The notes under the pieces were generated by a model. That model saw only the letters and a program-made list of their open reading frames with translations. It made no database searches and had not been told where the DNA came from. Below are positions 40,001 to 46,409 of a stretch of 64,000 nt of DNA, in pieces; position 1 is the first letter of the stretch, and each line of letters opens with the position of its first letter. The DNA comes from Tetracentron sinense (lineage: Eukaryota > Streptophyta > Magnoliopsida > Trochodendrales > Trochodendraceae), in NCBI GenBank assembly GCA_015143295.1, contig CM026561.1:43404875-43468874 (forward strand), written 5' to 3'. Position numbers and translations under genes: made by a program.

Positions 40001-43000
40001 CAGACCTAGCCAAAGAGGGACCACTGACAACATTTTACGCATGTTAGGTTTTCTAACCATAGGAAATCCCCAATTAATCTAAGCCTTGCTTAATTAAGTA
40101 AACACACTGGGCCTCGAGCCCGTGGATCAAGTCCGAGGGTATACCGTTCCGGTGTGGAACATTACCCGGCTGATGAACCCTTTCATCGACTTACACTCGT
40201 TCAAAGATCATCACATCTCTGATAGAGAACATATCTGGGCCGATGGGTCCGTCCCTCGCCCTACAACATTCAAATACCATCACATCATATAAGATTGTCC
40301 CCTTAGGGACATATCCGGGCCAATGGGTTTGTCCATTGCCCCTACCAAATTTCAATAATCATTACCTTATGCACACACATCATTTCAAGTCAACACATCG
40401 CGTACCAATCGGTCGCTTGATCAATCGCTGAGCCTAAATTTCGAGCTGTTGAAGCCCGAAATCGAGGGCTATGCCCCTCTGCTCCATCCACACGCAATAT
40501 CATCCCTTCCATACATAATCCACCGGGTCTCCGACCCTTTCATCCATACATCACACATTCACACAATTACAAAACAATAATCACATAAGGATCCCAAAAC
40601 AGTTTGACAATTTTTTATATTTTGCTATTTTAACCTACGTTAGACTCAAAATCAGGAAAAATGTTTAACATGAACATCGAAGGGGATTTCAATACCTTTC
40701 CAATGGCTCAAGAATCATTCAATTTTGATAAAGGGTGACAAAACTAGGGTTCCCTAAAGTTGGCTATTCCTGGGACGAATTACAGTAGACCAGCCTTCGG
40801 TTTTCGGCCATTTGACCTAAATTAGACTCAAAATCAGGAAAAATGTTCAACATGAACATCGAAGAGGGTTTCCATACCTTTTTAATGGCTTAAGAATCAT
40901 TCGATTCTGATAAAGGGTGACAAAACTAGGGTTCCCTAAAGTTGGCTGTTCCTGGGACTAATTACAGCAGACCAACCTTCGGTTTTCAGTCATTTGACCT
41001 CACTTAGACTCAAAATCAGGAAAAATGTTCAACATGAATATCAAATAGGGTTTTCATATCTTTCCAACGGTTCAAGAATCGTTCGATTCCGATAAAGGGT
41101 GACAAAACTAGGGCTCCCTAAAGTTGGCTGTTCCTGGGACTAATTACAGCAGACCAGCCTTCGGTTTTCGGCCATTTGACTTCACTTAAACTCAAAATCA
41201 GGAAAAATGTTCAACATGAACATCGAAAAAGGCTTTCATATCTTTCCAACGGCTTAAGAATCGTTCGATTCCAATAAAAGGTGACAAAACTACAATCATT
41301 TAAAGTTGACTATCAATAATAGGAAAAATAGAAAAGAGGGAAAGAGTTTTTACCTCCCTACGCGTACTTCGAGGCTCCGTAGGACGAAACGGACGTCACC
41401 ACTGCACTCAGAAAAACCCCAAGGTAGACTTTCTTCCTTCTCCCTCTACTTTATCTCTTTCTCTCTCTCTACACTTTCTCTCTCTAAAACCCAATTTGAC
41501 AGTCTTTCTACCTTGAGTGGAATGAGAGAAAATGAGGGGGGGGGGGGGGGAGGGCTGCCCCTTTTATAGGCAAAGGCCTTGCTTATGTGGCGAGGCCATG
41601 TGCTTAGCACATGGGTTGCCCACATGGCGTTTGACCAAGTTTGACCGGTTGACCAAAATCCCATTTCTCCACGTATACTGCTTCCTGTAACCCTACTAAA
41701 TGACATGCGACGAAGCTGAAACTTTAGGTGACCGAACTAGAGATAGTCTGACACCCGCTCTAAAAATTTCATGGGGAGTTTTGACAGTAAAACATGAGTC
41801 TGGAAGAAAATTGTAAAACCCACAAATTTTCTGATTTTGAATACAAAACATGATATGGTTTCTTCATTTGAGATGATGAACTGTCGAAACAACAGACAGT
41901 CGTCCACAGGGTCTACCAACATGCGGTGACACCAGTTTCACAGTTTTCTATTAGAACACCCAATAAATATCGAGTCCCAATTGAACTTCGACAATCTGTG
42001 AATTTCTGGGTTTTCTTGATTTTCTTACATACAAGGCGCCCGTGGTCTCGCGAATCGATGTGCGACGGAACCAGTACGACATGTGATCGTCCCAATAACC
42101 GACGAATATGTTGTGTGCAAATTCTGGAGGAAAACGTTAGATTTTTATCGGTACACTTCAGTTTCGAGTAAAACCCTCTTTCCACAAATTTATTAATTAC
42201 TTAACTAATTAACCTTAGTTAAGGACCCATAAACCCAAAATTTTATCATATTAAAATTCTGGATTGTTACACTACACATATGCAGATTGGGTAGGATCTG
42301 TTTGGGTAGGATCTATTTCTGACGAAAGATCTACATTTGGGTACTACATGATTATTGGGGGAAATCTTGTTACTTGGAGGAGCAAGAAGAAGCCAGTAGT
42401 GACAAGGTCTAGTGAGGCTGAGTTCAGAGCCATGACTCATAGAATATGTGAATTGCGATGGGTAAAGGTTCTCTTGAGGGAGCTTGGGTTTCCAGTGGAC
42501 AAACCTTTGAGTATCTACTGTGATAAGTGATAACAAAGCTGAGATTTTGCTCATAATCTAGTCTAGCATGACAAATCTAAGCATATTGAGATTGATTGGC
42601 ATTTCATAGAAGAAAAACTCGGCTCTGGAGAGAATTGCATTCCTTATGTGAAGACTGGTGACCAACTTGTAAATGTTCTAACCAAGGGGGTTCCTTGTTA
42701 TTGCTTACTTGATATACTTAGCAAGCTGGGCATGTGTGACATAAATGCACCAGCTTGAGGTTGAGTGTTGTATAGTGTAATGGGTCCTGTTGCCCTCTAT
42801 TTTCTTTTCTTCTCTTGTATGGCCATTGAGCCCATCCTTTTCTATGATTTGTTTCCTAGTTAATATAAATAACATAGAGATGAGGAACCTAACTTCCTCA
42901 TTCTCTCATTTTTCTTTCTTCATCTTCATCTTCATCTTCATCTTCATCTTCATCTTCCCCTTCTTTCTCTCTTCTTAGTCTTTCCCTCAAACACTAACTT

Positions 43001-46000
43001 GCAAACCTACACTTCTACTCTAGGTCCATTGTGTATGGGCATTAGTTCCAGTATATTTTATAAATGAAAGTTTATTACCGATAAAAAAAAATCATAGTTC
43101 ATTTTTTTCATTGTTGTTAATTTCTAGTTCTTCCATTAATGCTTATTAATTGTTGTCCGGCTTTAGACTAATGACTGTAAACTTAATCTTATTTGACAGT
43201 TGATTATGTATTGCAGTTATTTACATGATGTAATCTACGTTACGAGCTTCGTTCAGCTCATGTCCATTATCTCTGGAAAATTTTGGTACACGTATTTAGT
43301 GGTAAGTTCCCATCCCTGATTTTGCTAGTAAACGCATGCACATAAATCCAAATAATGGCAGCAAGCTTATGTTCCTGCATAAGGAGCAGAAATTAACGTA
43401 TCAGTATCAGGACCCCTACAGGCCACCTTACACACACACACACATAGACACACTTACATATCCATGCTGGTTTCATTAGGCATTACTGCATTATGCTCAG
43501 AAACATGTGCTCAGGTTACTTTTAGCATCTAATATCTCCTAGTTGGGACCAATCATATGGTGGTTTCACTTTCACTCCAATTTGCATGTTTGTCATACAA
43601 TGATGCTTAGACATTTTCTATTGTTGACCCCATGACTACCTTTCTCATGGTGTTAATTTGAGATATCTATCTACGTGTAATTTGTGACTGTAAACGTATG
43701 CTTAACACTATGGTTTAGAACAATGTTTTGAAAACCGGACCAGACCGGACCGGCCCCTTGAACTGTTAAAACCGGGAATCGTCCAATCAATGGGTCCCTA
43801 AAACCATAAAAAATGATCTATATTTAAAACCATTCTAAAATCAGAAATTCGGTTGGTTCAACTGGAAAATTGGTGATTTAATGGGGAAAACCGTGAGAAT
43901 TGGTCATAAATATAAAAGACCACGGTTCTTCCGGGTTGGTTCAACCGGTTGAACTGGCCGAACCGGGAACTAGTCGCCCAACTGATTCGAGGCCTGGTCC
44001 GATTATTAAAACATTGGTTTAAAATATTTGTATCGATGTGCTTGTCGGGAAGTAAAAATTAGGAAACAAATCGTGATACGCACAAAAGCGCATTGAAACA
44101 CTATAAAATTCAAGAAACTTAATACTAAGCTTGTTTAAGTGCAAATAAAGTTAAAAATATAATAATAGATAAAATCTAACAACTATTAGGTACTACAATG
44201 ATTATTTCATGCAAATGCTAATATGCTACGTGTATAGGTATAAATATACCAAATAATCTAATAAGTCTAGACAGCTAAACACAAAATTCTTTTATAAAAC
44301 AAATAGTCTATGGGATATACACAAATAGGATTCCAGTTAATACAATTGTAAACAACTAGAAGCACAATAAAGGCATTCAGCTTTAGGAAATATATTAAGA
44401 TATAGTACCAAATAATATAATAAGTCTAGAGAAGTGAGAACTAAACACATAATTCTTTGATAAAACAAAGAGTATATGGGATATACACAGATAGTATACC
44501 AATTACCAATTACCAATTAATACAATTGAAAACAACTTGAAGCACAATAATGGCATTCAGGTTTAGGAAATACAACAAGATATAGTAATTGACTTTACTT
44601 AAATATCAATACCACAGATCTTTAAAGTAATCATATAGTTTTACATCAATCTTAAACTACTAGTATTAATGTTAATATATATATATATTTTATATTTGAT
44701 TATTTTTGAAGAATAGAGAAAATCAACTTAAATCTTCTTATTAATGGTTGTATACCCATTGATTTGATCACAAATAATTGATTAGTAATCCATATAACTA
44801 TTTCATAACCTTTTCTAATATTTAGGAGAGTAAAAGGGAAACAAATAGTATAAAAAGTACCTTATGAAATTGGGTTTCCCAACTTCAATTCGACTCCACA
44901 GAGATTGGATGAAAAGGAAGTCAAAGAATGGTCTTTTTCAAGTATGCCAAAACGGTTTCGAAGGAGATGGTTAGAGTGAGTTTTATATCCCTTCAAATTA
45001 GATTTGTAGACTTGAGTCGATACATTGAATAGCATATCTTGGCTATATCCTACTGTACCAGTATCGATGTGTGATATGGTCGATATGCTATCGAAACGTG
45101 TGAAAAAATTCATTACATGTGAATTTCATATTAGTATATTGTGTATCATATCGATACATTGGATATTTTAAACAATAGTTTTTAAAGGCGTCGCCAGACA
45201 CTCTGTTGAGCTCTGAGCTTAGGCGATTGGCCACCTAGGCGGTCATTATTAAAAATCTAATTCATGTGATATGATTATTGTTTAAGGGTATAAATTTTAT
45301 TTAAATATGGTAGTTTGGTGACTAAATTTTGGTAAACAAAAAACATGTTATTTTATATGCTTCTCGTGTCTTTTATCATATAATATGTTAGAGTTTGTAT
45401 ATCCAATAAAAAAATGTTTGTAGATGGGAAAGAAAACTGCAGAGTGTGAAGTTTGTTTCATTCATGTTACCCTATCCTCTCTTCACTCAATGGGTGGACC
45501 AATTGACTGTGTGGCTATGTATTTATTTTTTATTCAGTCCTATTCTCTCTCTCGCTCTCTCGCTCCCTCTCTCTTGTTCGACTATCACGGTAGACTATTT
45601 TTTCCCTATTTTTATCCCCTATAGTCTCTCTCTCCCCCGTTTCGACAGTCATTATAGACTTTTTTTGTTATGTTTTTTTTTTCCATTCCCAACATTTAAA
45701 ATTCATCTTTATTATTCCTAGAATTGTCTCTTAAGGATGGTTCTATATCAAAGTACGTATTGACAATGGAGATTTTGAAATTTATATGATTTGTAGGGTC
45801 CATTATCCAAGGAAATGCAACATACATAGATCTCTTATGGTAGAGAGAATTTCTATTGCAAAGGAGTTCATCAGGTGACGCCTCGGGCACCATAGGCGCC
45901 ATAGGCTACCGCCTCAGTCGTCCTTGGAGTTTTTACCGCTTCAGACATCCATGGGGTCTGTTGGCTCAAGTCGCCTTGACAACCATGTTTTAAACTATGT

Positions 46001-46409
46001 CTGACACGTATCAAATCAGATGATACTTGATATGATTTTAAGAACACATACTCATTAAAAAACTAAGGGGTCTGCATATGCAAGAAAAAATTGGAACGTT
46101 GGTTCTGACCTTTACTGGCATACCCCATCTTGATGTTTTTCAGATACCAGCATTTGCTGCATACAAAATTTTTGGTCTCACAAGAGGATTTTTATCTCAG
46201 GGTTCAGAGGTATCTTCTATGAGTCTTATGGTTATATTATCGGAGACTATAATATGTTCGCCACTCATTTAATAATTTGTTTTATTTGTATGATTTTGTG
46301 TGCTTATGCTGTGTAGGGAACCATGGAGGATGACAAGAGTCGTAAGAAAAGGGAAAAGATGGAGAAGAAGGCTTCAAGATCAGCCAAATTTCTGAAGACA
46401 AGAAAGTAA
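12985..46409 (+). CDS. TMEM208: TMEM208/SND2-family ER membrane protein, five exons
   Basis: Exons 12985-13068, 29060-29253, 43217-43301, 46144-46209 and 46317-46409 join to 522 nt coding for 173 aa; every intron is GT-AG. The protein starts [18 protein letters not shown], the start of the plant TMEM208-like family (Arabidopsis At2g23940, about 174 aa). In yeast and human the family (Snd2/Env10, TMEM208) acts at the ER in SRP-independent membrane-protein targeting; that role is inferred here. Hydrophobic stretches lie near residues 22-41, 45-63, 97-110 and 115-132. The tail (144-173) is Lys/Arg-rich ([12 protein letters not shown]). Intron sizes are 15,991, 13,963, 2,842 and 107 bp. All large ones are filled with transposons, yet no coding lesion is visible. 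The ATG is fixed by family homology; a LINE and a MITE end about 300 bp upstream. Confidence 0.95.
13069..14779 (+). other. Intron 1, left part, no element recognised
   Basis: Host intron sequence between exon 1 and the Athila-type element. It is T-rich near the donor, as usual in plant introns. I see no coding or clear repeat. Confidence 0.5.
14785..15972 (-). repeat. 3' LTR of Athila-type element
   Basis: 1,188 bp, starts TG and ends CA. It carries four ACGATCGATCGT-type palindromes at 15674-15754, against one in the other LTR. That accounts for most of the length difference. Confidence 0.93.
15973..17796 (-). other. 3' untranslated part of Athila-type element
   Basis: Between the extra ORF and the 3' LTR. 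Small frames occur but none shows a known domain. The bases next to the LTR (minus AAGTTTGGGATTA) are the likely polypurine tract. Confidence 0.5.
17797..18978 (-). pseudogene. Athila extra ORF (plant transposon protein domain)
   Basis: About 393 minus-strand codons with one in-frame stop at 18394-18396. It occupies the position after integrase where Athila elements carry an additional, env-position ORF. The N-terminal part is Pro-rich (about residues 20-100). The core contains [24 protein letters not shown] and later [14 protein letters not shown], which resemble what I recall as Pfam PF20167, 'putative plant transposon protein'. The C-terminus is low-complexity SSSSAPPP. The first residues ([12 protein letters not shown]) are simply the translated palindrome repeat, so the true start is unsure. 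Confidence 0.75.
18939..19262 (-). repeat. Paired palindrome array between integrase and extra ORF
   Basis: Ten copies of TACGATCGATCGTA or TACGATCGTTCGTA in 325 bp, mostly as pairs about 20 bp apart, the pairs repeating about every 80 bp (near 18941/18960, 18999/19024, 19071/19094, 19154/19175, 19226/19248). Spacers share a GGACAGAGAGTTT-like word. The same palindrome is in the element's LTRs. Confidence 0.9.
19416..20915 (-). pseudogene. Athila-type integrase
   Basis: A 406-codon frame (20915-19695) holds the HHCC zinc-binding region (CGGHFGGKK..., CRVCTKCQ). The catalytic core keeps [21 protein letters not shown] and SGQVEVSN. It ends in the Athila-typical [21 protein letters not shown] single in-frame TAG at about 19695 cuts off the C-terminal module (19694-19416, [14 protein letters not shown]), which continues in the same frame. 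Confidence 0.9.
21076..22264 (-). pseudogene. Athila-type reverse transcriptase/RNase H start
   Basis: Two overlapping minus-strand frames, 22264-21737 and 21825-21076, joined by a frameshift near 21780. The first has the RT start ([20 protein letters not shown]), [11 protein letters not shown] and the [10 protein letters not shown] block. The second has the catalytic VFMDDFSVF (xMDD), FLGHIVS, the [11 protein letters not shown] block and then RNase [16 protein letters not shown] stop follows at 21073-21075. Multi-domain pol polyprotein, no longer translatable as one chain. Confidence 0.9.
22268..23506 (-). CDS. Athila-type Gag, internally deleted
   Basis: An intact 412-codon frame starting [13 protein letters not shown], 274 bp inside the 5' LTR. 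Residues about 95-240 match the retrotransposon Gag core ([16 protein letters not shown], then LKDKAKQWL and [12 protein letters not shown]). No CCHC zinc knuckle and no DTG/DSG protease follow. Instead the frame runs into [16 protein letters not shown], which in Athila polyproteins normally sits between protease and reverse transcriptase. I infer an in-frame deletion that removed the nucleocapsid and protease region. It ends just before the RT frame. Confidence 0.85.
   Translation of the reverse strand: MRGTRSKNPELLPIDLEIEQTTRFITASVLFDSTLEAQASTLLGTSPETIPFSIMEDPPKTLKEFFIPTAYTSPSCIQLPKIAATHFEIKSSILQMLPTFYGLPAEDPYTHLRDFNEICTTFKLQNFTDDALRLRLFPFSLKDKAKQWLTSLKANSITTWAELHKQFLNKFFLISRTNQIRKTITSFRQLNGEAFHEAWERLKDITRKCPHHGMSKWQPVQYFYDGLQAHNRQLVDVSCGGILMNKTEEEAWELFDRLSENSLHHASTSRTENQPSTSTSKRGIYEVGHSNEDCFLIDTLNEMVEDAIPYSLLVDPIEACLAYFSSDDYDVKDSIREVNHLLDSTLLMDSPPWRPRPEPLPTTSGSPPVPSLEAPPTLELKPLPTSLKYVFLGLNETLPVIIASDLSKEQET
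23757..23774 (-). promoter_or_regulatory. Primer binding site (tRNA-Asp type)
   Basis: Minus-strand TGGCGCCGTTGCCGGGGA, five bases inside the 5' LTR. This 18-mer is the classic Athila/Tat-type primer site complementary to the 3' end of tRNA-Asp. Confidence 0.9.
23780..24913 (-). repeat. 5' LTR of Athila-type element
   Basis: 1,134 bp, the 5' LTR because coding is on the minus strand. Only one ACGATCGATCGT palindrome is left (24675-24688). Confidence 0.93.
24914..25467 (+). other. Intron 1 sequence, no element recognised
   Basis: Host intron between the Athila right TSD (24914-24918) and a truncated SINE. No coding seen. Confidence 0.5.
25468..25523 (+). mobile_element. 5'-truncated SINE copy with 15-bp TSD
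   Basis: A 56-bp tail, GGTGCTCTAAGAGGCTCCG to CTCGTCACC plus an A-rich end. It matches the last bases of the SINE at 8864-9060. A perfect 15-bp TSD, GATGTATTTGATATG, is at 25453-25467 and 25524-25538: a classic target-primed insertion truncated at its 5' end. Confidence 0.85.
26194..26883 (+). repeat. Three tandem 230-bp units of LINE-derived sequence
   Basis: Exactly three units (26194, 26424, 26654), about 96 percent alike by eye. One frame of each unit reads [18 protein letters not shown], similar to the zf-RVT segment of plant L1 ORF2 (pattern FxWxxSLxKIxTxDxL). The units read as separate open frames at 26251, 26481 and 26711. Confidence 0.8.
26884..27069 (+). pseudogene. LINE ORF2 C-terminal remnant with 49-bp tandem duplication
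   Basis: The frame at 26911-26992 reads [20 protein letters not shown], like the WxERNxRxFED end of plant L1 ORF2. A 49-bp unit is then exactly tandem-duplicated with one mismatch (26971-27019 and 27020-27068). No RT core nearby. Confidence 0.55.
27080..28785. mobile_element. Probable TIR element with ACGATT motifs, host of hAT copy 1
   Basis: Both ends (27090-27260 and 28705-28785) are crowded with ACGATT/AATCGT and GATTCAAATC words in inverted relation. The middle holds the separate element 27374-28336. Terminal bases and TSD are not clear (ATGTATGT / ATGTGTGT is one option), so the borders are approximate. Confidence 0.5.
27374..28336. mobile_element. Non-autonomous hAT-like element, copy 1 (GATACG family)
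   Basis: 963 bp; ends CATGGTTTAAAATTTCG and (reverse complement) CATGGTTCAAAATATCG. Perfect 8-bp TSD GTCAAAAC (27366-27373, 28337-28344). Subterminal regions hold many CGATAC/GTATCG words in both orientations. No transposase coding. A second copy at 38566-39527 differs at roughly 30 positions. Confidence 0.9.
29060..29253 (+). CDS. TMEM208: TMEM208-like exon 2
   Basis: Codes residues 29 to part of 93: [11 protein letters not shown], then WKHWVGLFV and [12 protein letters not shown]. Acceptor TTTTGCAG, donor GTATGT, ends in phase 2 (GG joined to T of exon 3). It lies between two direct copies of a 963-bp hAT-like element. Confidence 0.95.
29254..30688 (+). other. Intron 2, left part
   Basis: No gene or clear element. 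A 33-bp unit is exactly tandem-duplicated at 30298-30330 and 30331-30363. Confidence 0.5.
30689..30947. mobile_element. hAT-like MITE (CTCG family), copy 1
   Basis: 259 bp; starts CAATGTTTAATCTCG, ends TATGTAACAATG. Perfect 8-bp TSD GTAAGAAC (30681-30688, 30948-30955). Internal words TCTCG, CTCGCGAG and AATCTC occur on both strands. Related to 34761-35129. Confidence 0.9.
30956..32219 (+). other. Intron 2 segment before copia element
   Basis: No gene. A weak inverted pair (31596-31620 CTACGATCACCAACTTAA and 32083-32106) may mark a roughly 510-bp TIR element without a detectable TSD. Confidence 0.4.
32220..32428 (+). repeat. 5' LTR of copia element
   Basis: 209 bp, TGTTGTATAGTGTAATGGG to ..TCTACT. 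Contains TTAATATAAATAAC, a TATA-like site. Confidence 0.85.
32429..32440 (+). promoter_or_regulatory. Copia primer binding site (initiator tRNA-Met type)
   Basis: TAATATCAGAGC directly after the 5' LTR; the canonical site is TGGTATCAGAGC, so two bases differ. Confidence 0.75.
33090..33602 (+). pseudogene. Copia Gag
   Basis: One frame with a TGA at 33351-33353. It has the copia Gag N-terminal pattern [17 protein letters not shown], then [13 protein letters not shown] and [16 protein letters not shown], typical of plant UBN2/Gag-polypeptide domains. It is followed by degraded, frameshifted sequence. Confidence 0.85.
34230..36780 (+). pseudogene. Copia protease, integrase and reverse transcriptase
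   Basis: Fragments in several frames: a protease-like stretch (34240-34430); the pre-integrase zinc region ([22 protein letters not shown]) at 34580-34690; the integrase core ([18 protein letters not shown]) at 35195-35260; and reverse transcriptase at 36508-36765 ([31 protein letters not shown]). The FVDD catalytic box follows at about 36758-36769 in another frame. The MITE at 34761-35129 interrupts just before the integrase core. Inactive. Confidence 0.88.
34761..35129. mobile_element. hAT-like MITE (CTCG family), copy 2, inside copia
   Basis: 369 bp; starts CACTATTATAAATCTC, ends ACGAGATTTGTAACACTG. 8-bp TSD GTTCACTC / GTTCACTT (34753-34760, 35130-35137), one mismatch. Its right end is the reverse complement of the left end of the 30689 copy. 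Confidence 0.85.
37860..38560. repeat. Tandem arrays in solo LTR: CCTTGAGTCC and GGGACATACC types
   Basis: CTTGAGTCC(G/T)TAGACTC recurs about five times (37870-38090). Then GGGACATACCTAAGTACA and variants recur about eight times with 50-70 bp spacing. The later insertion of 38566-39527 split this array; it resumes at 39536. Confidence 0.75.
38566..39527. mobile_element. Non-autonomous hAT-like element, copy 2 (GATACG family)
   Basis: 962 bp, same orientation as copy 1, about 97 percent alike by eye. 8-bp TSD ACCCCTCC / ACCCCTCA (38558-38565, 39528-39535), one mismatch. Nested in the solo LTR, itself nested in copia. Confidence 0.9.
39605..39985. repeat. Tandem AGAGGATCCATGGAT repeats in solo LTR
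   Basis: The unit CAAAGAGGATCCATGGATA with a following CCACCCACTCCCGACTAT word recurs about every 60 bp three or four times. Confidence 0.7.
40643..41312. repeat. 182-bp tandem repeat in solo LTR
   Basis: Units start GACTCAAAATCAGGAAAAATG at 40643, 40825, 41007 and 41189, exactly 182 bp apart; the last is truncated. Each contains GACAAAACTAGGGTTCCC and GCCTTCGGTTTTCGGCC. It lies upstream of the LTR TATA box on the minus strand, so it could be a promoter/enhancer repeat. Confidence 0.9.
41536..41550. repeat. G15 homopolymer in solo LTR
   Basis: Fifteen G bases (C on the transcribed minus strand) about 12 bp downstream of the LTR TATA box. Confidence 0.9.
42277..42760 (+). pseudogene. Copia RNase H and pol end
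   Basis: Resumes after the solo-LTR insertion: [20 protein letters not shown], then [16 protein letters not shown], and beyond a frameshift the [14 protein letters not shown] region. Copia pol C-terminus, with the first RNase H bases lying left of the insertion (37230-37305). Confidence 0.88.
42751..42765 (+). promoter_or_regulatory. Copia polypurine tract
   Basis: CAGCTTGAGGTTGAG directly before the 3' LTR, a degraded version of the usual copia purine tract. Confidence 0.6.
42766..43019 (+). repeat. 3' LTR of copia element
   Basis: 254 bp. Longer than the 5' LTR mainly by a (TTCATC)n microsatellite at 42916-42957 and a short insert after AACATAGAG. Confidence 0.85.
43217..43301 (+). CDS. 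TMEM208: TMEM208-like exon 3
   Basis: Codes the rest of residue 93 and residues 94-121 ([20 protein letters not shown], then KFWYTYLV). Acceptor TTGCAG, donor GTAAGT. Too short to appear as a long open frame. Confidence 0.95.
43721..44016. mobile_element. hAT-like MITE (CCGG family) in left TIR of host element
   Basis: 296 bp; ends CAATGTTTTGAAAACCGG and (reverse complement) CAATGTTTTAATAATCGG. TSD GTTTAGAA / GTTTAAAA (43713-43720, 44017-44024), one mismatch. Dense ACCGG/CCGGT words on both strands. Confidence 0.88.
45174..45987. mobile_element. hAT-like element (GGCG family) in right TIR of host element
   Basis: 814 bp; starts AATAGTTTTTAAAGGCG and ends (reverse complement) CATGGTTGTCAAGGCG. 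Perfect 8-bp TSD TTTTAAAC (45166-45173, 45988-45995). GGCG/CGCC words cluster at both ends. The middle is AT- and CT-rich without coding. Confidence 0.85.
46144..46209 (+). CDS. TMEM208: TMEM208-like exon 4
   Basis: Codes residues 122-143 ([20 protein letters not shown] then SE). Acceptor TTTTTCAG, donor GTATCT. Confidence 0.95.
46317..46409 (+). CDS. TMEM208: TMEM208-like exon 5 and stop
   Basis: Codes residues 144-173, a Lys-rich cytosolic-type tail ending KFLKTRK, then TAA at 46407-46409. Acceptor GTGTAG. Confidence 0.95.
   Translation, partial: GTMEDDKSRKKREKMEKKASRSAKFLKTRK

Larger units (their letters stand above)
37311..42271 (-). mobile_element. Large solo LTR inside copia pol
   Basis: Starts TGTGACGCCCCG and ends GGATTGTTACA with a perfect 5-bp TSD CTACA (37306-37310, 42272-42276). 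No gag or pol inside. A TATA box (minus TATAAAA at 562-568 of the 41,000s) and a GAGAGAGAAAG leader show minus-strand transcription, so it starts TGTAACAATCC at 42271. Without the hAT-like insert it is about 4.0 kb, large even for a plant LTR, and full of tandem repeats. Confidence 0.88.
32220..43019 (+). mobile_element. Decayed Ty1/copia retrotransposon, sense in intron 2
   Basis: Short LTRs (32220-32428 and 42766-43019) start TGTTGTATAGTG. A probable TSD is CCAGG (32215-32219) / CTAGG (43020-43024), one mismatch. Between them come Gag, protease, integrase, reverse transcriptase and RNase H remnants in copia order, all with stops or frameshifts. It is enlarged by a hAT-like MITE (34761-35129) and a 4,961-bp insertion (37311-42271). 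Without those insertions and their duplicated target bases it is about 5.5 kb, normal for copia. Same strand as the host gene, so its LTR signals could act on the host transcript. Confidence 0.9.
43709..45999. mobile_element. hAT-like element (ATCGATA family) with two nested elements
   Basis: The ends are TATGGTTTAAAATATTTG and (reverse complement, insertions removed) CATAGTTTAAAATATCC, both running into ATCGATA motifs. The 8-bp flanks CTTAACAC (43701-43708) and TCTGACAC (46000-46007) agree at five positions and the other three are transitions, so the TSD is tentative. Net length is about 1,165 bp once 43721-44016 and 45174-45987 are removed. No transposase coding. It fills most of intron 3. 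Confidence 0.75.
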
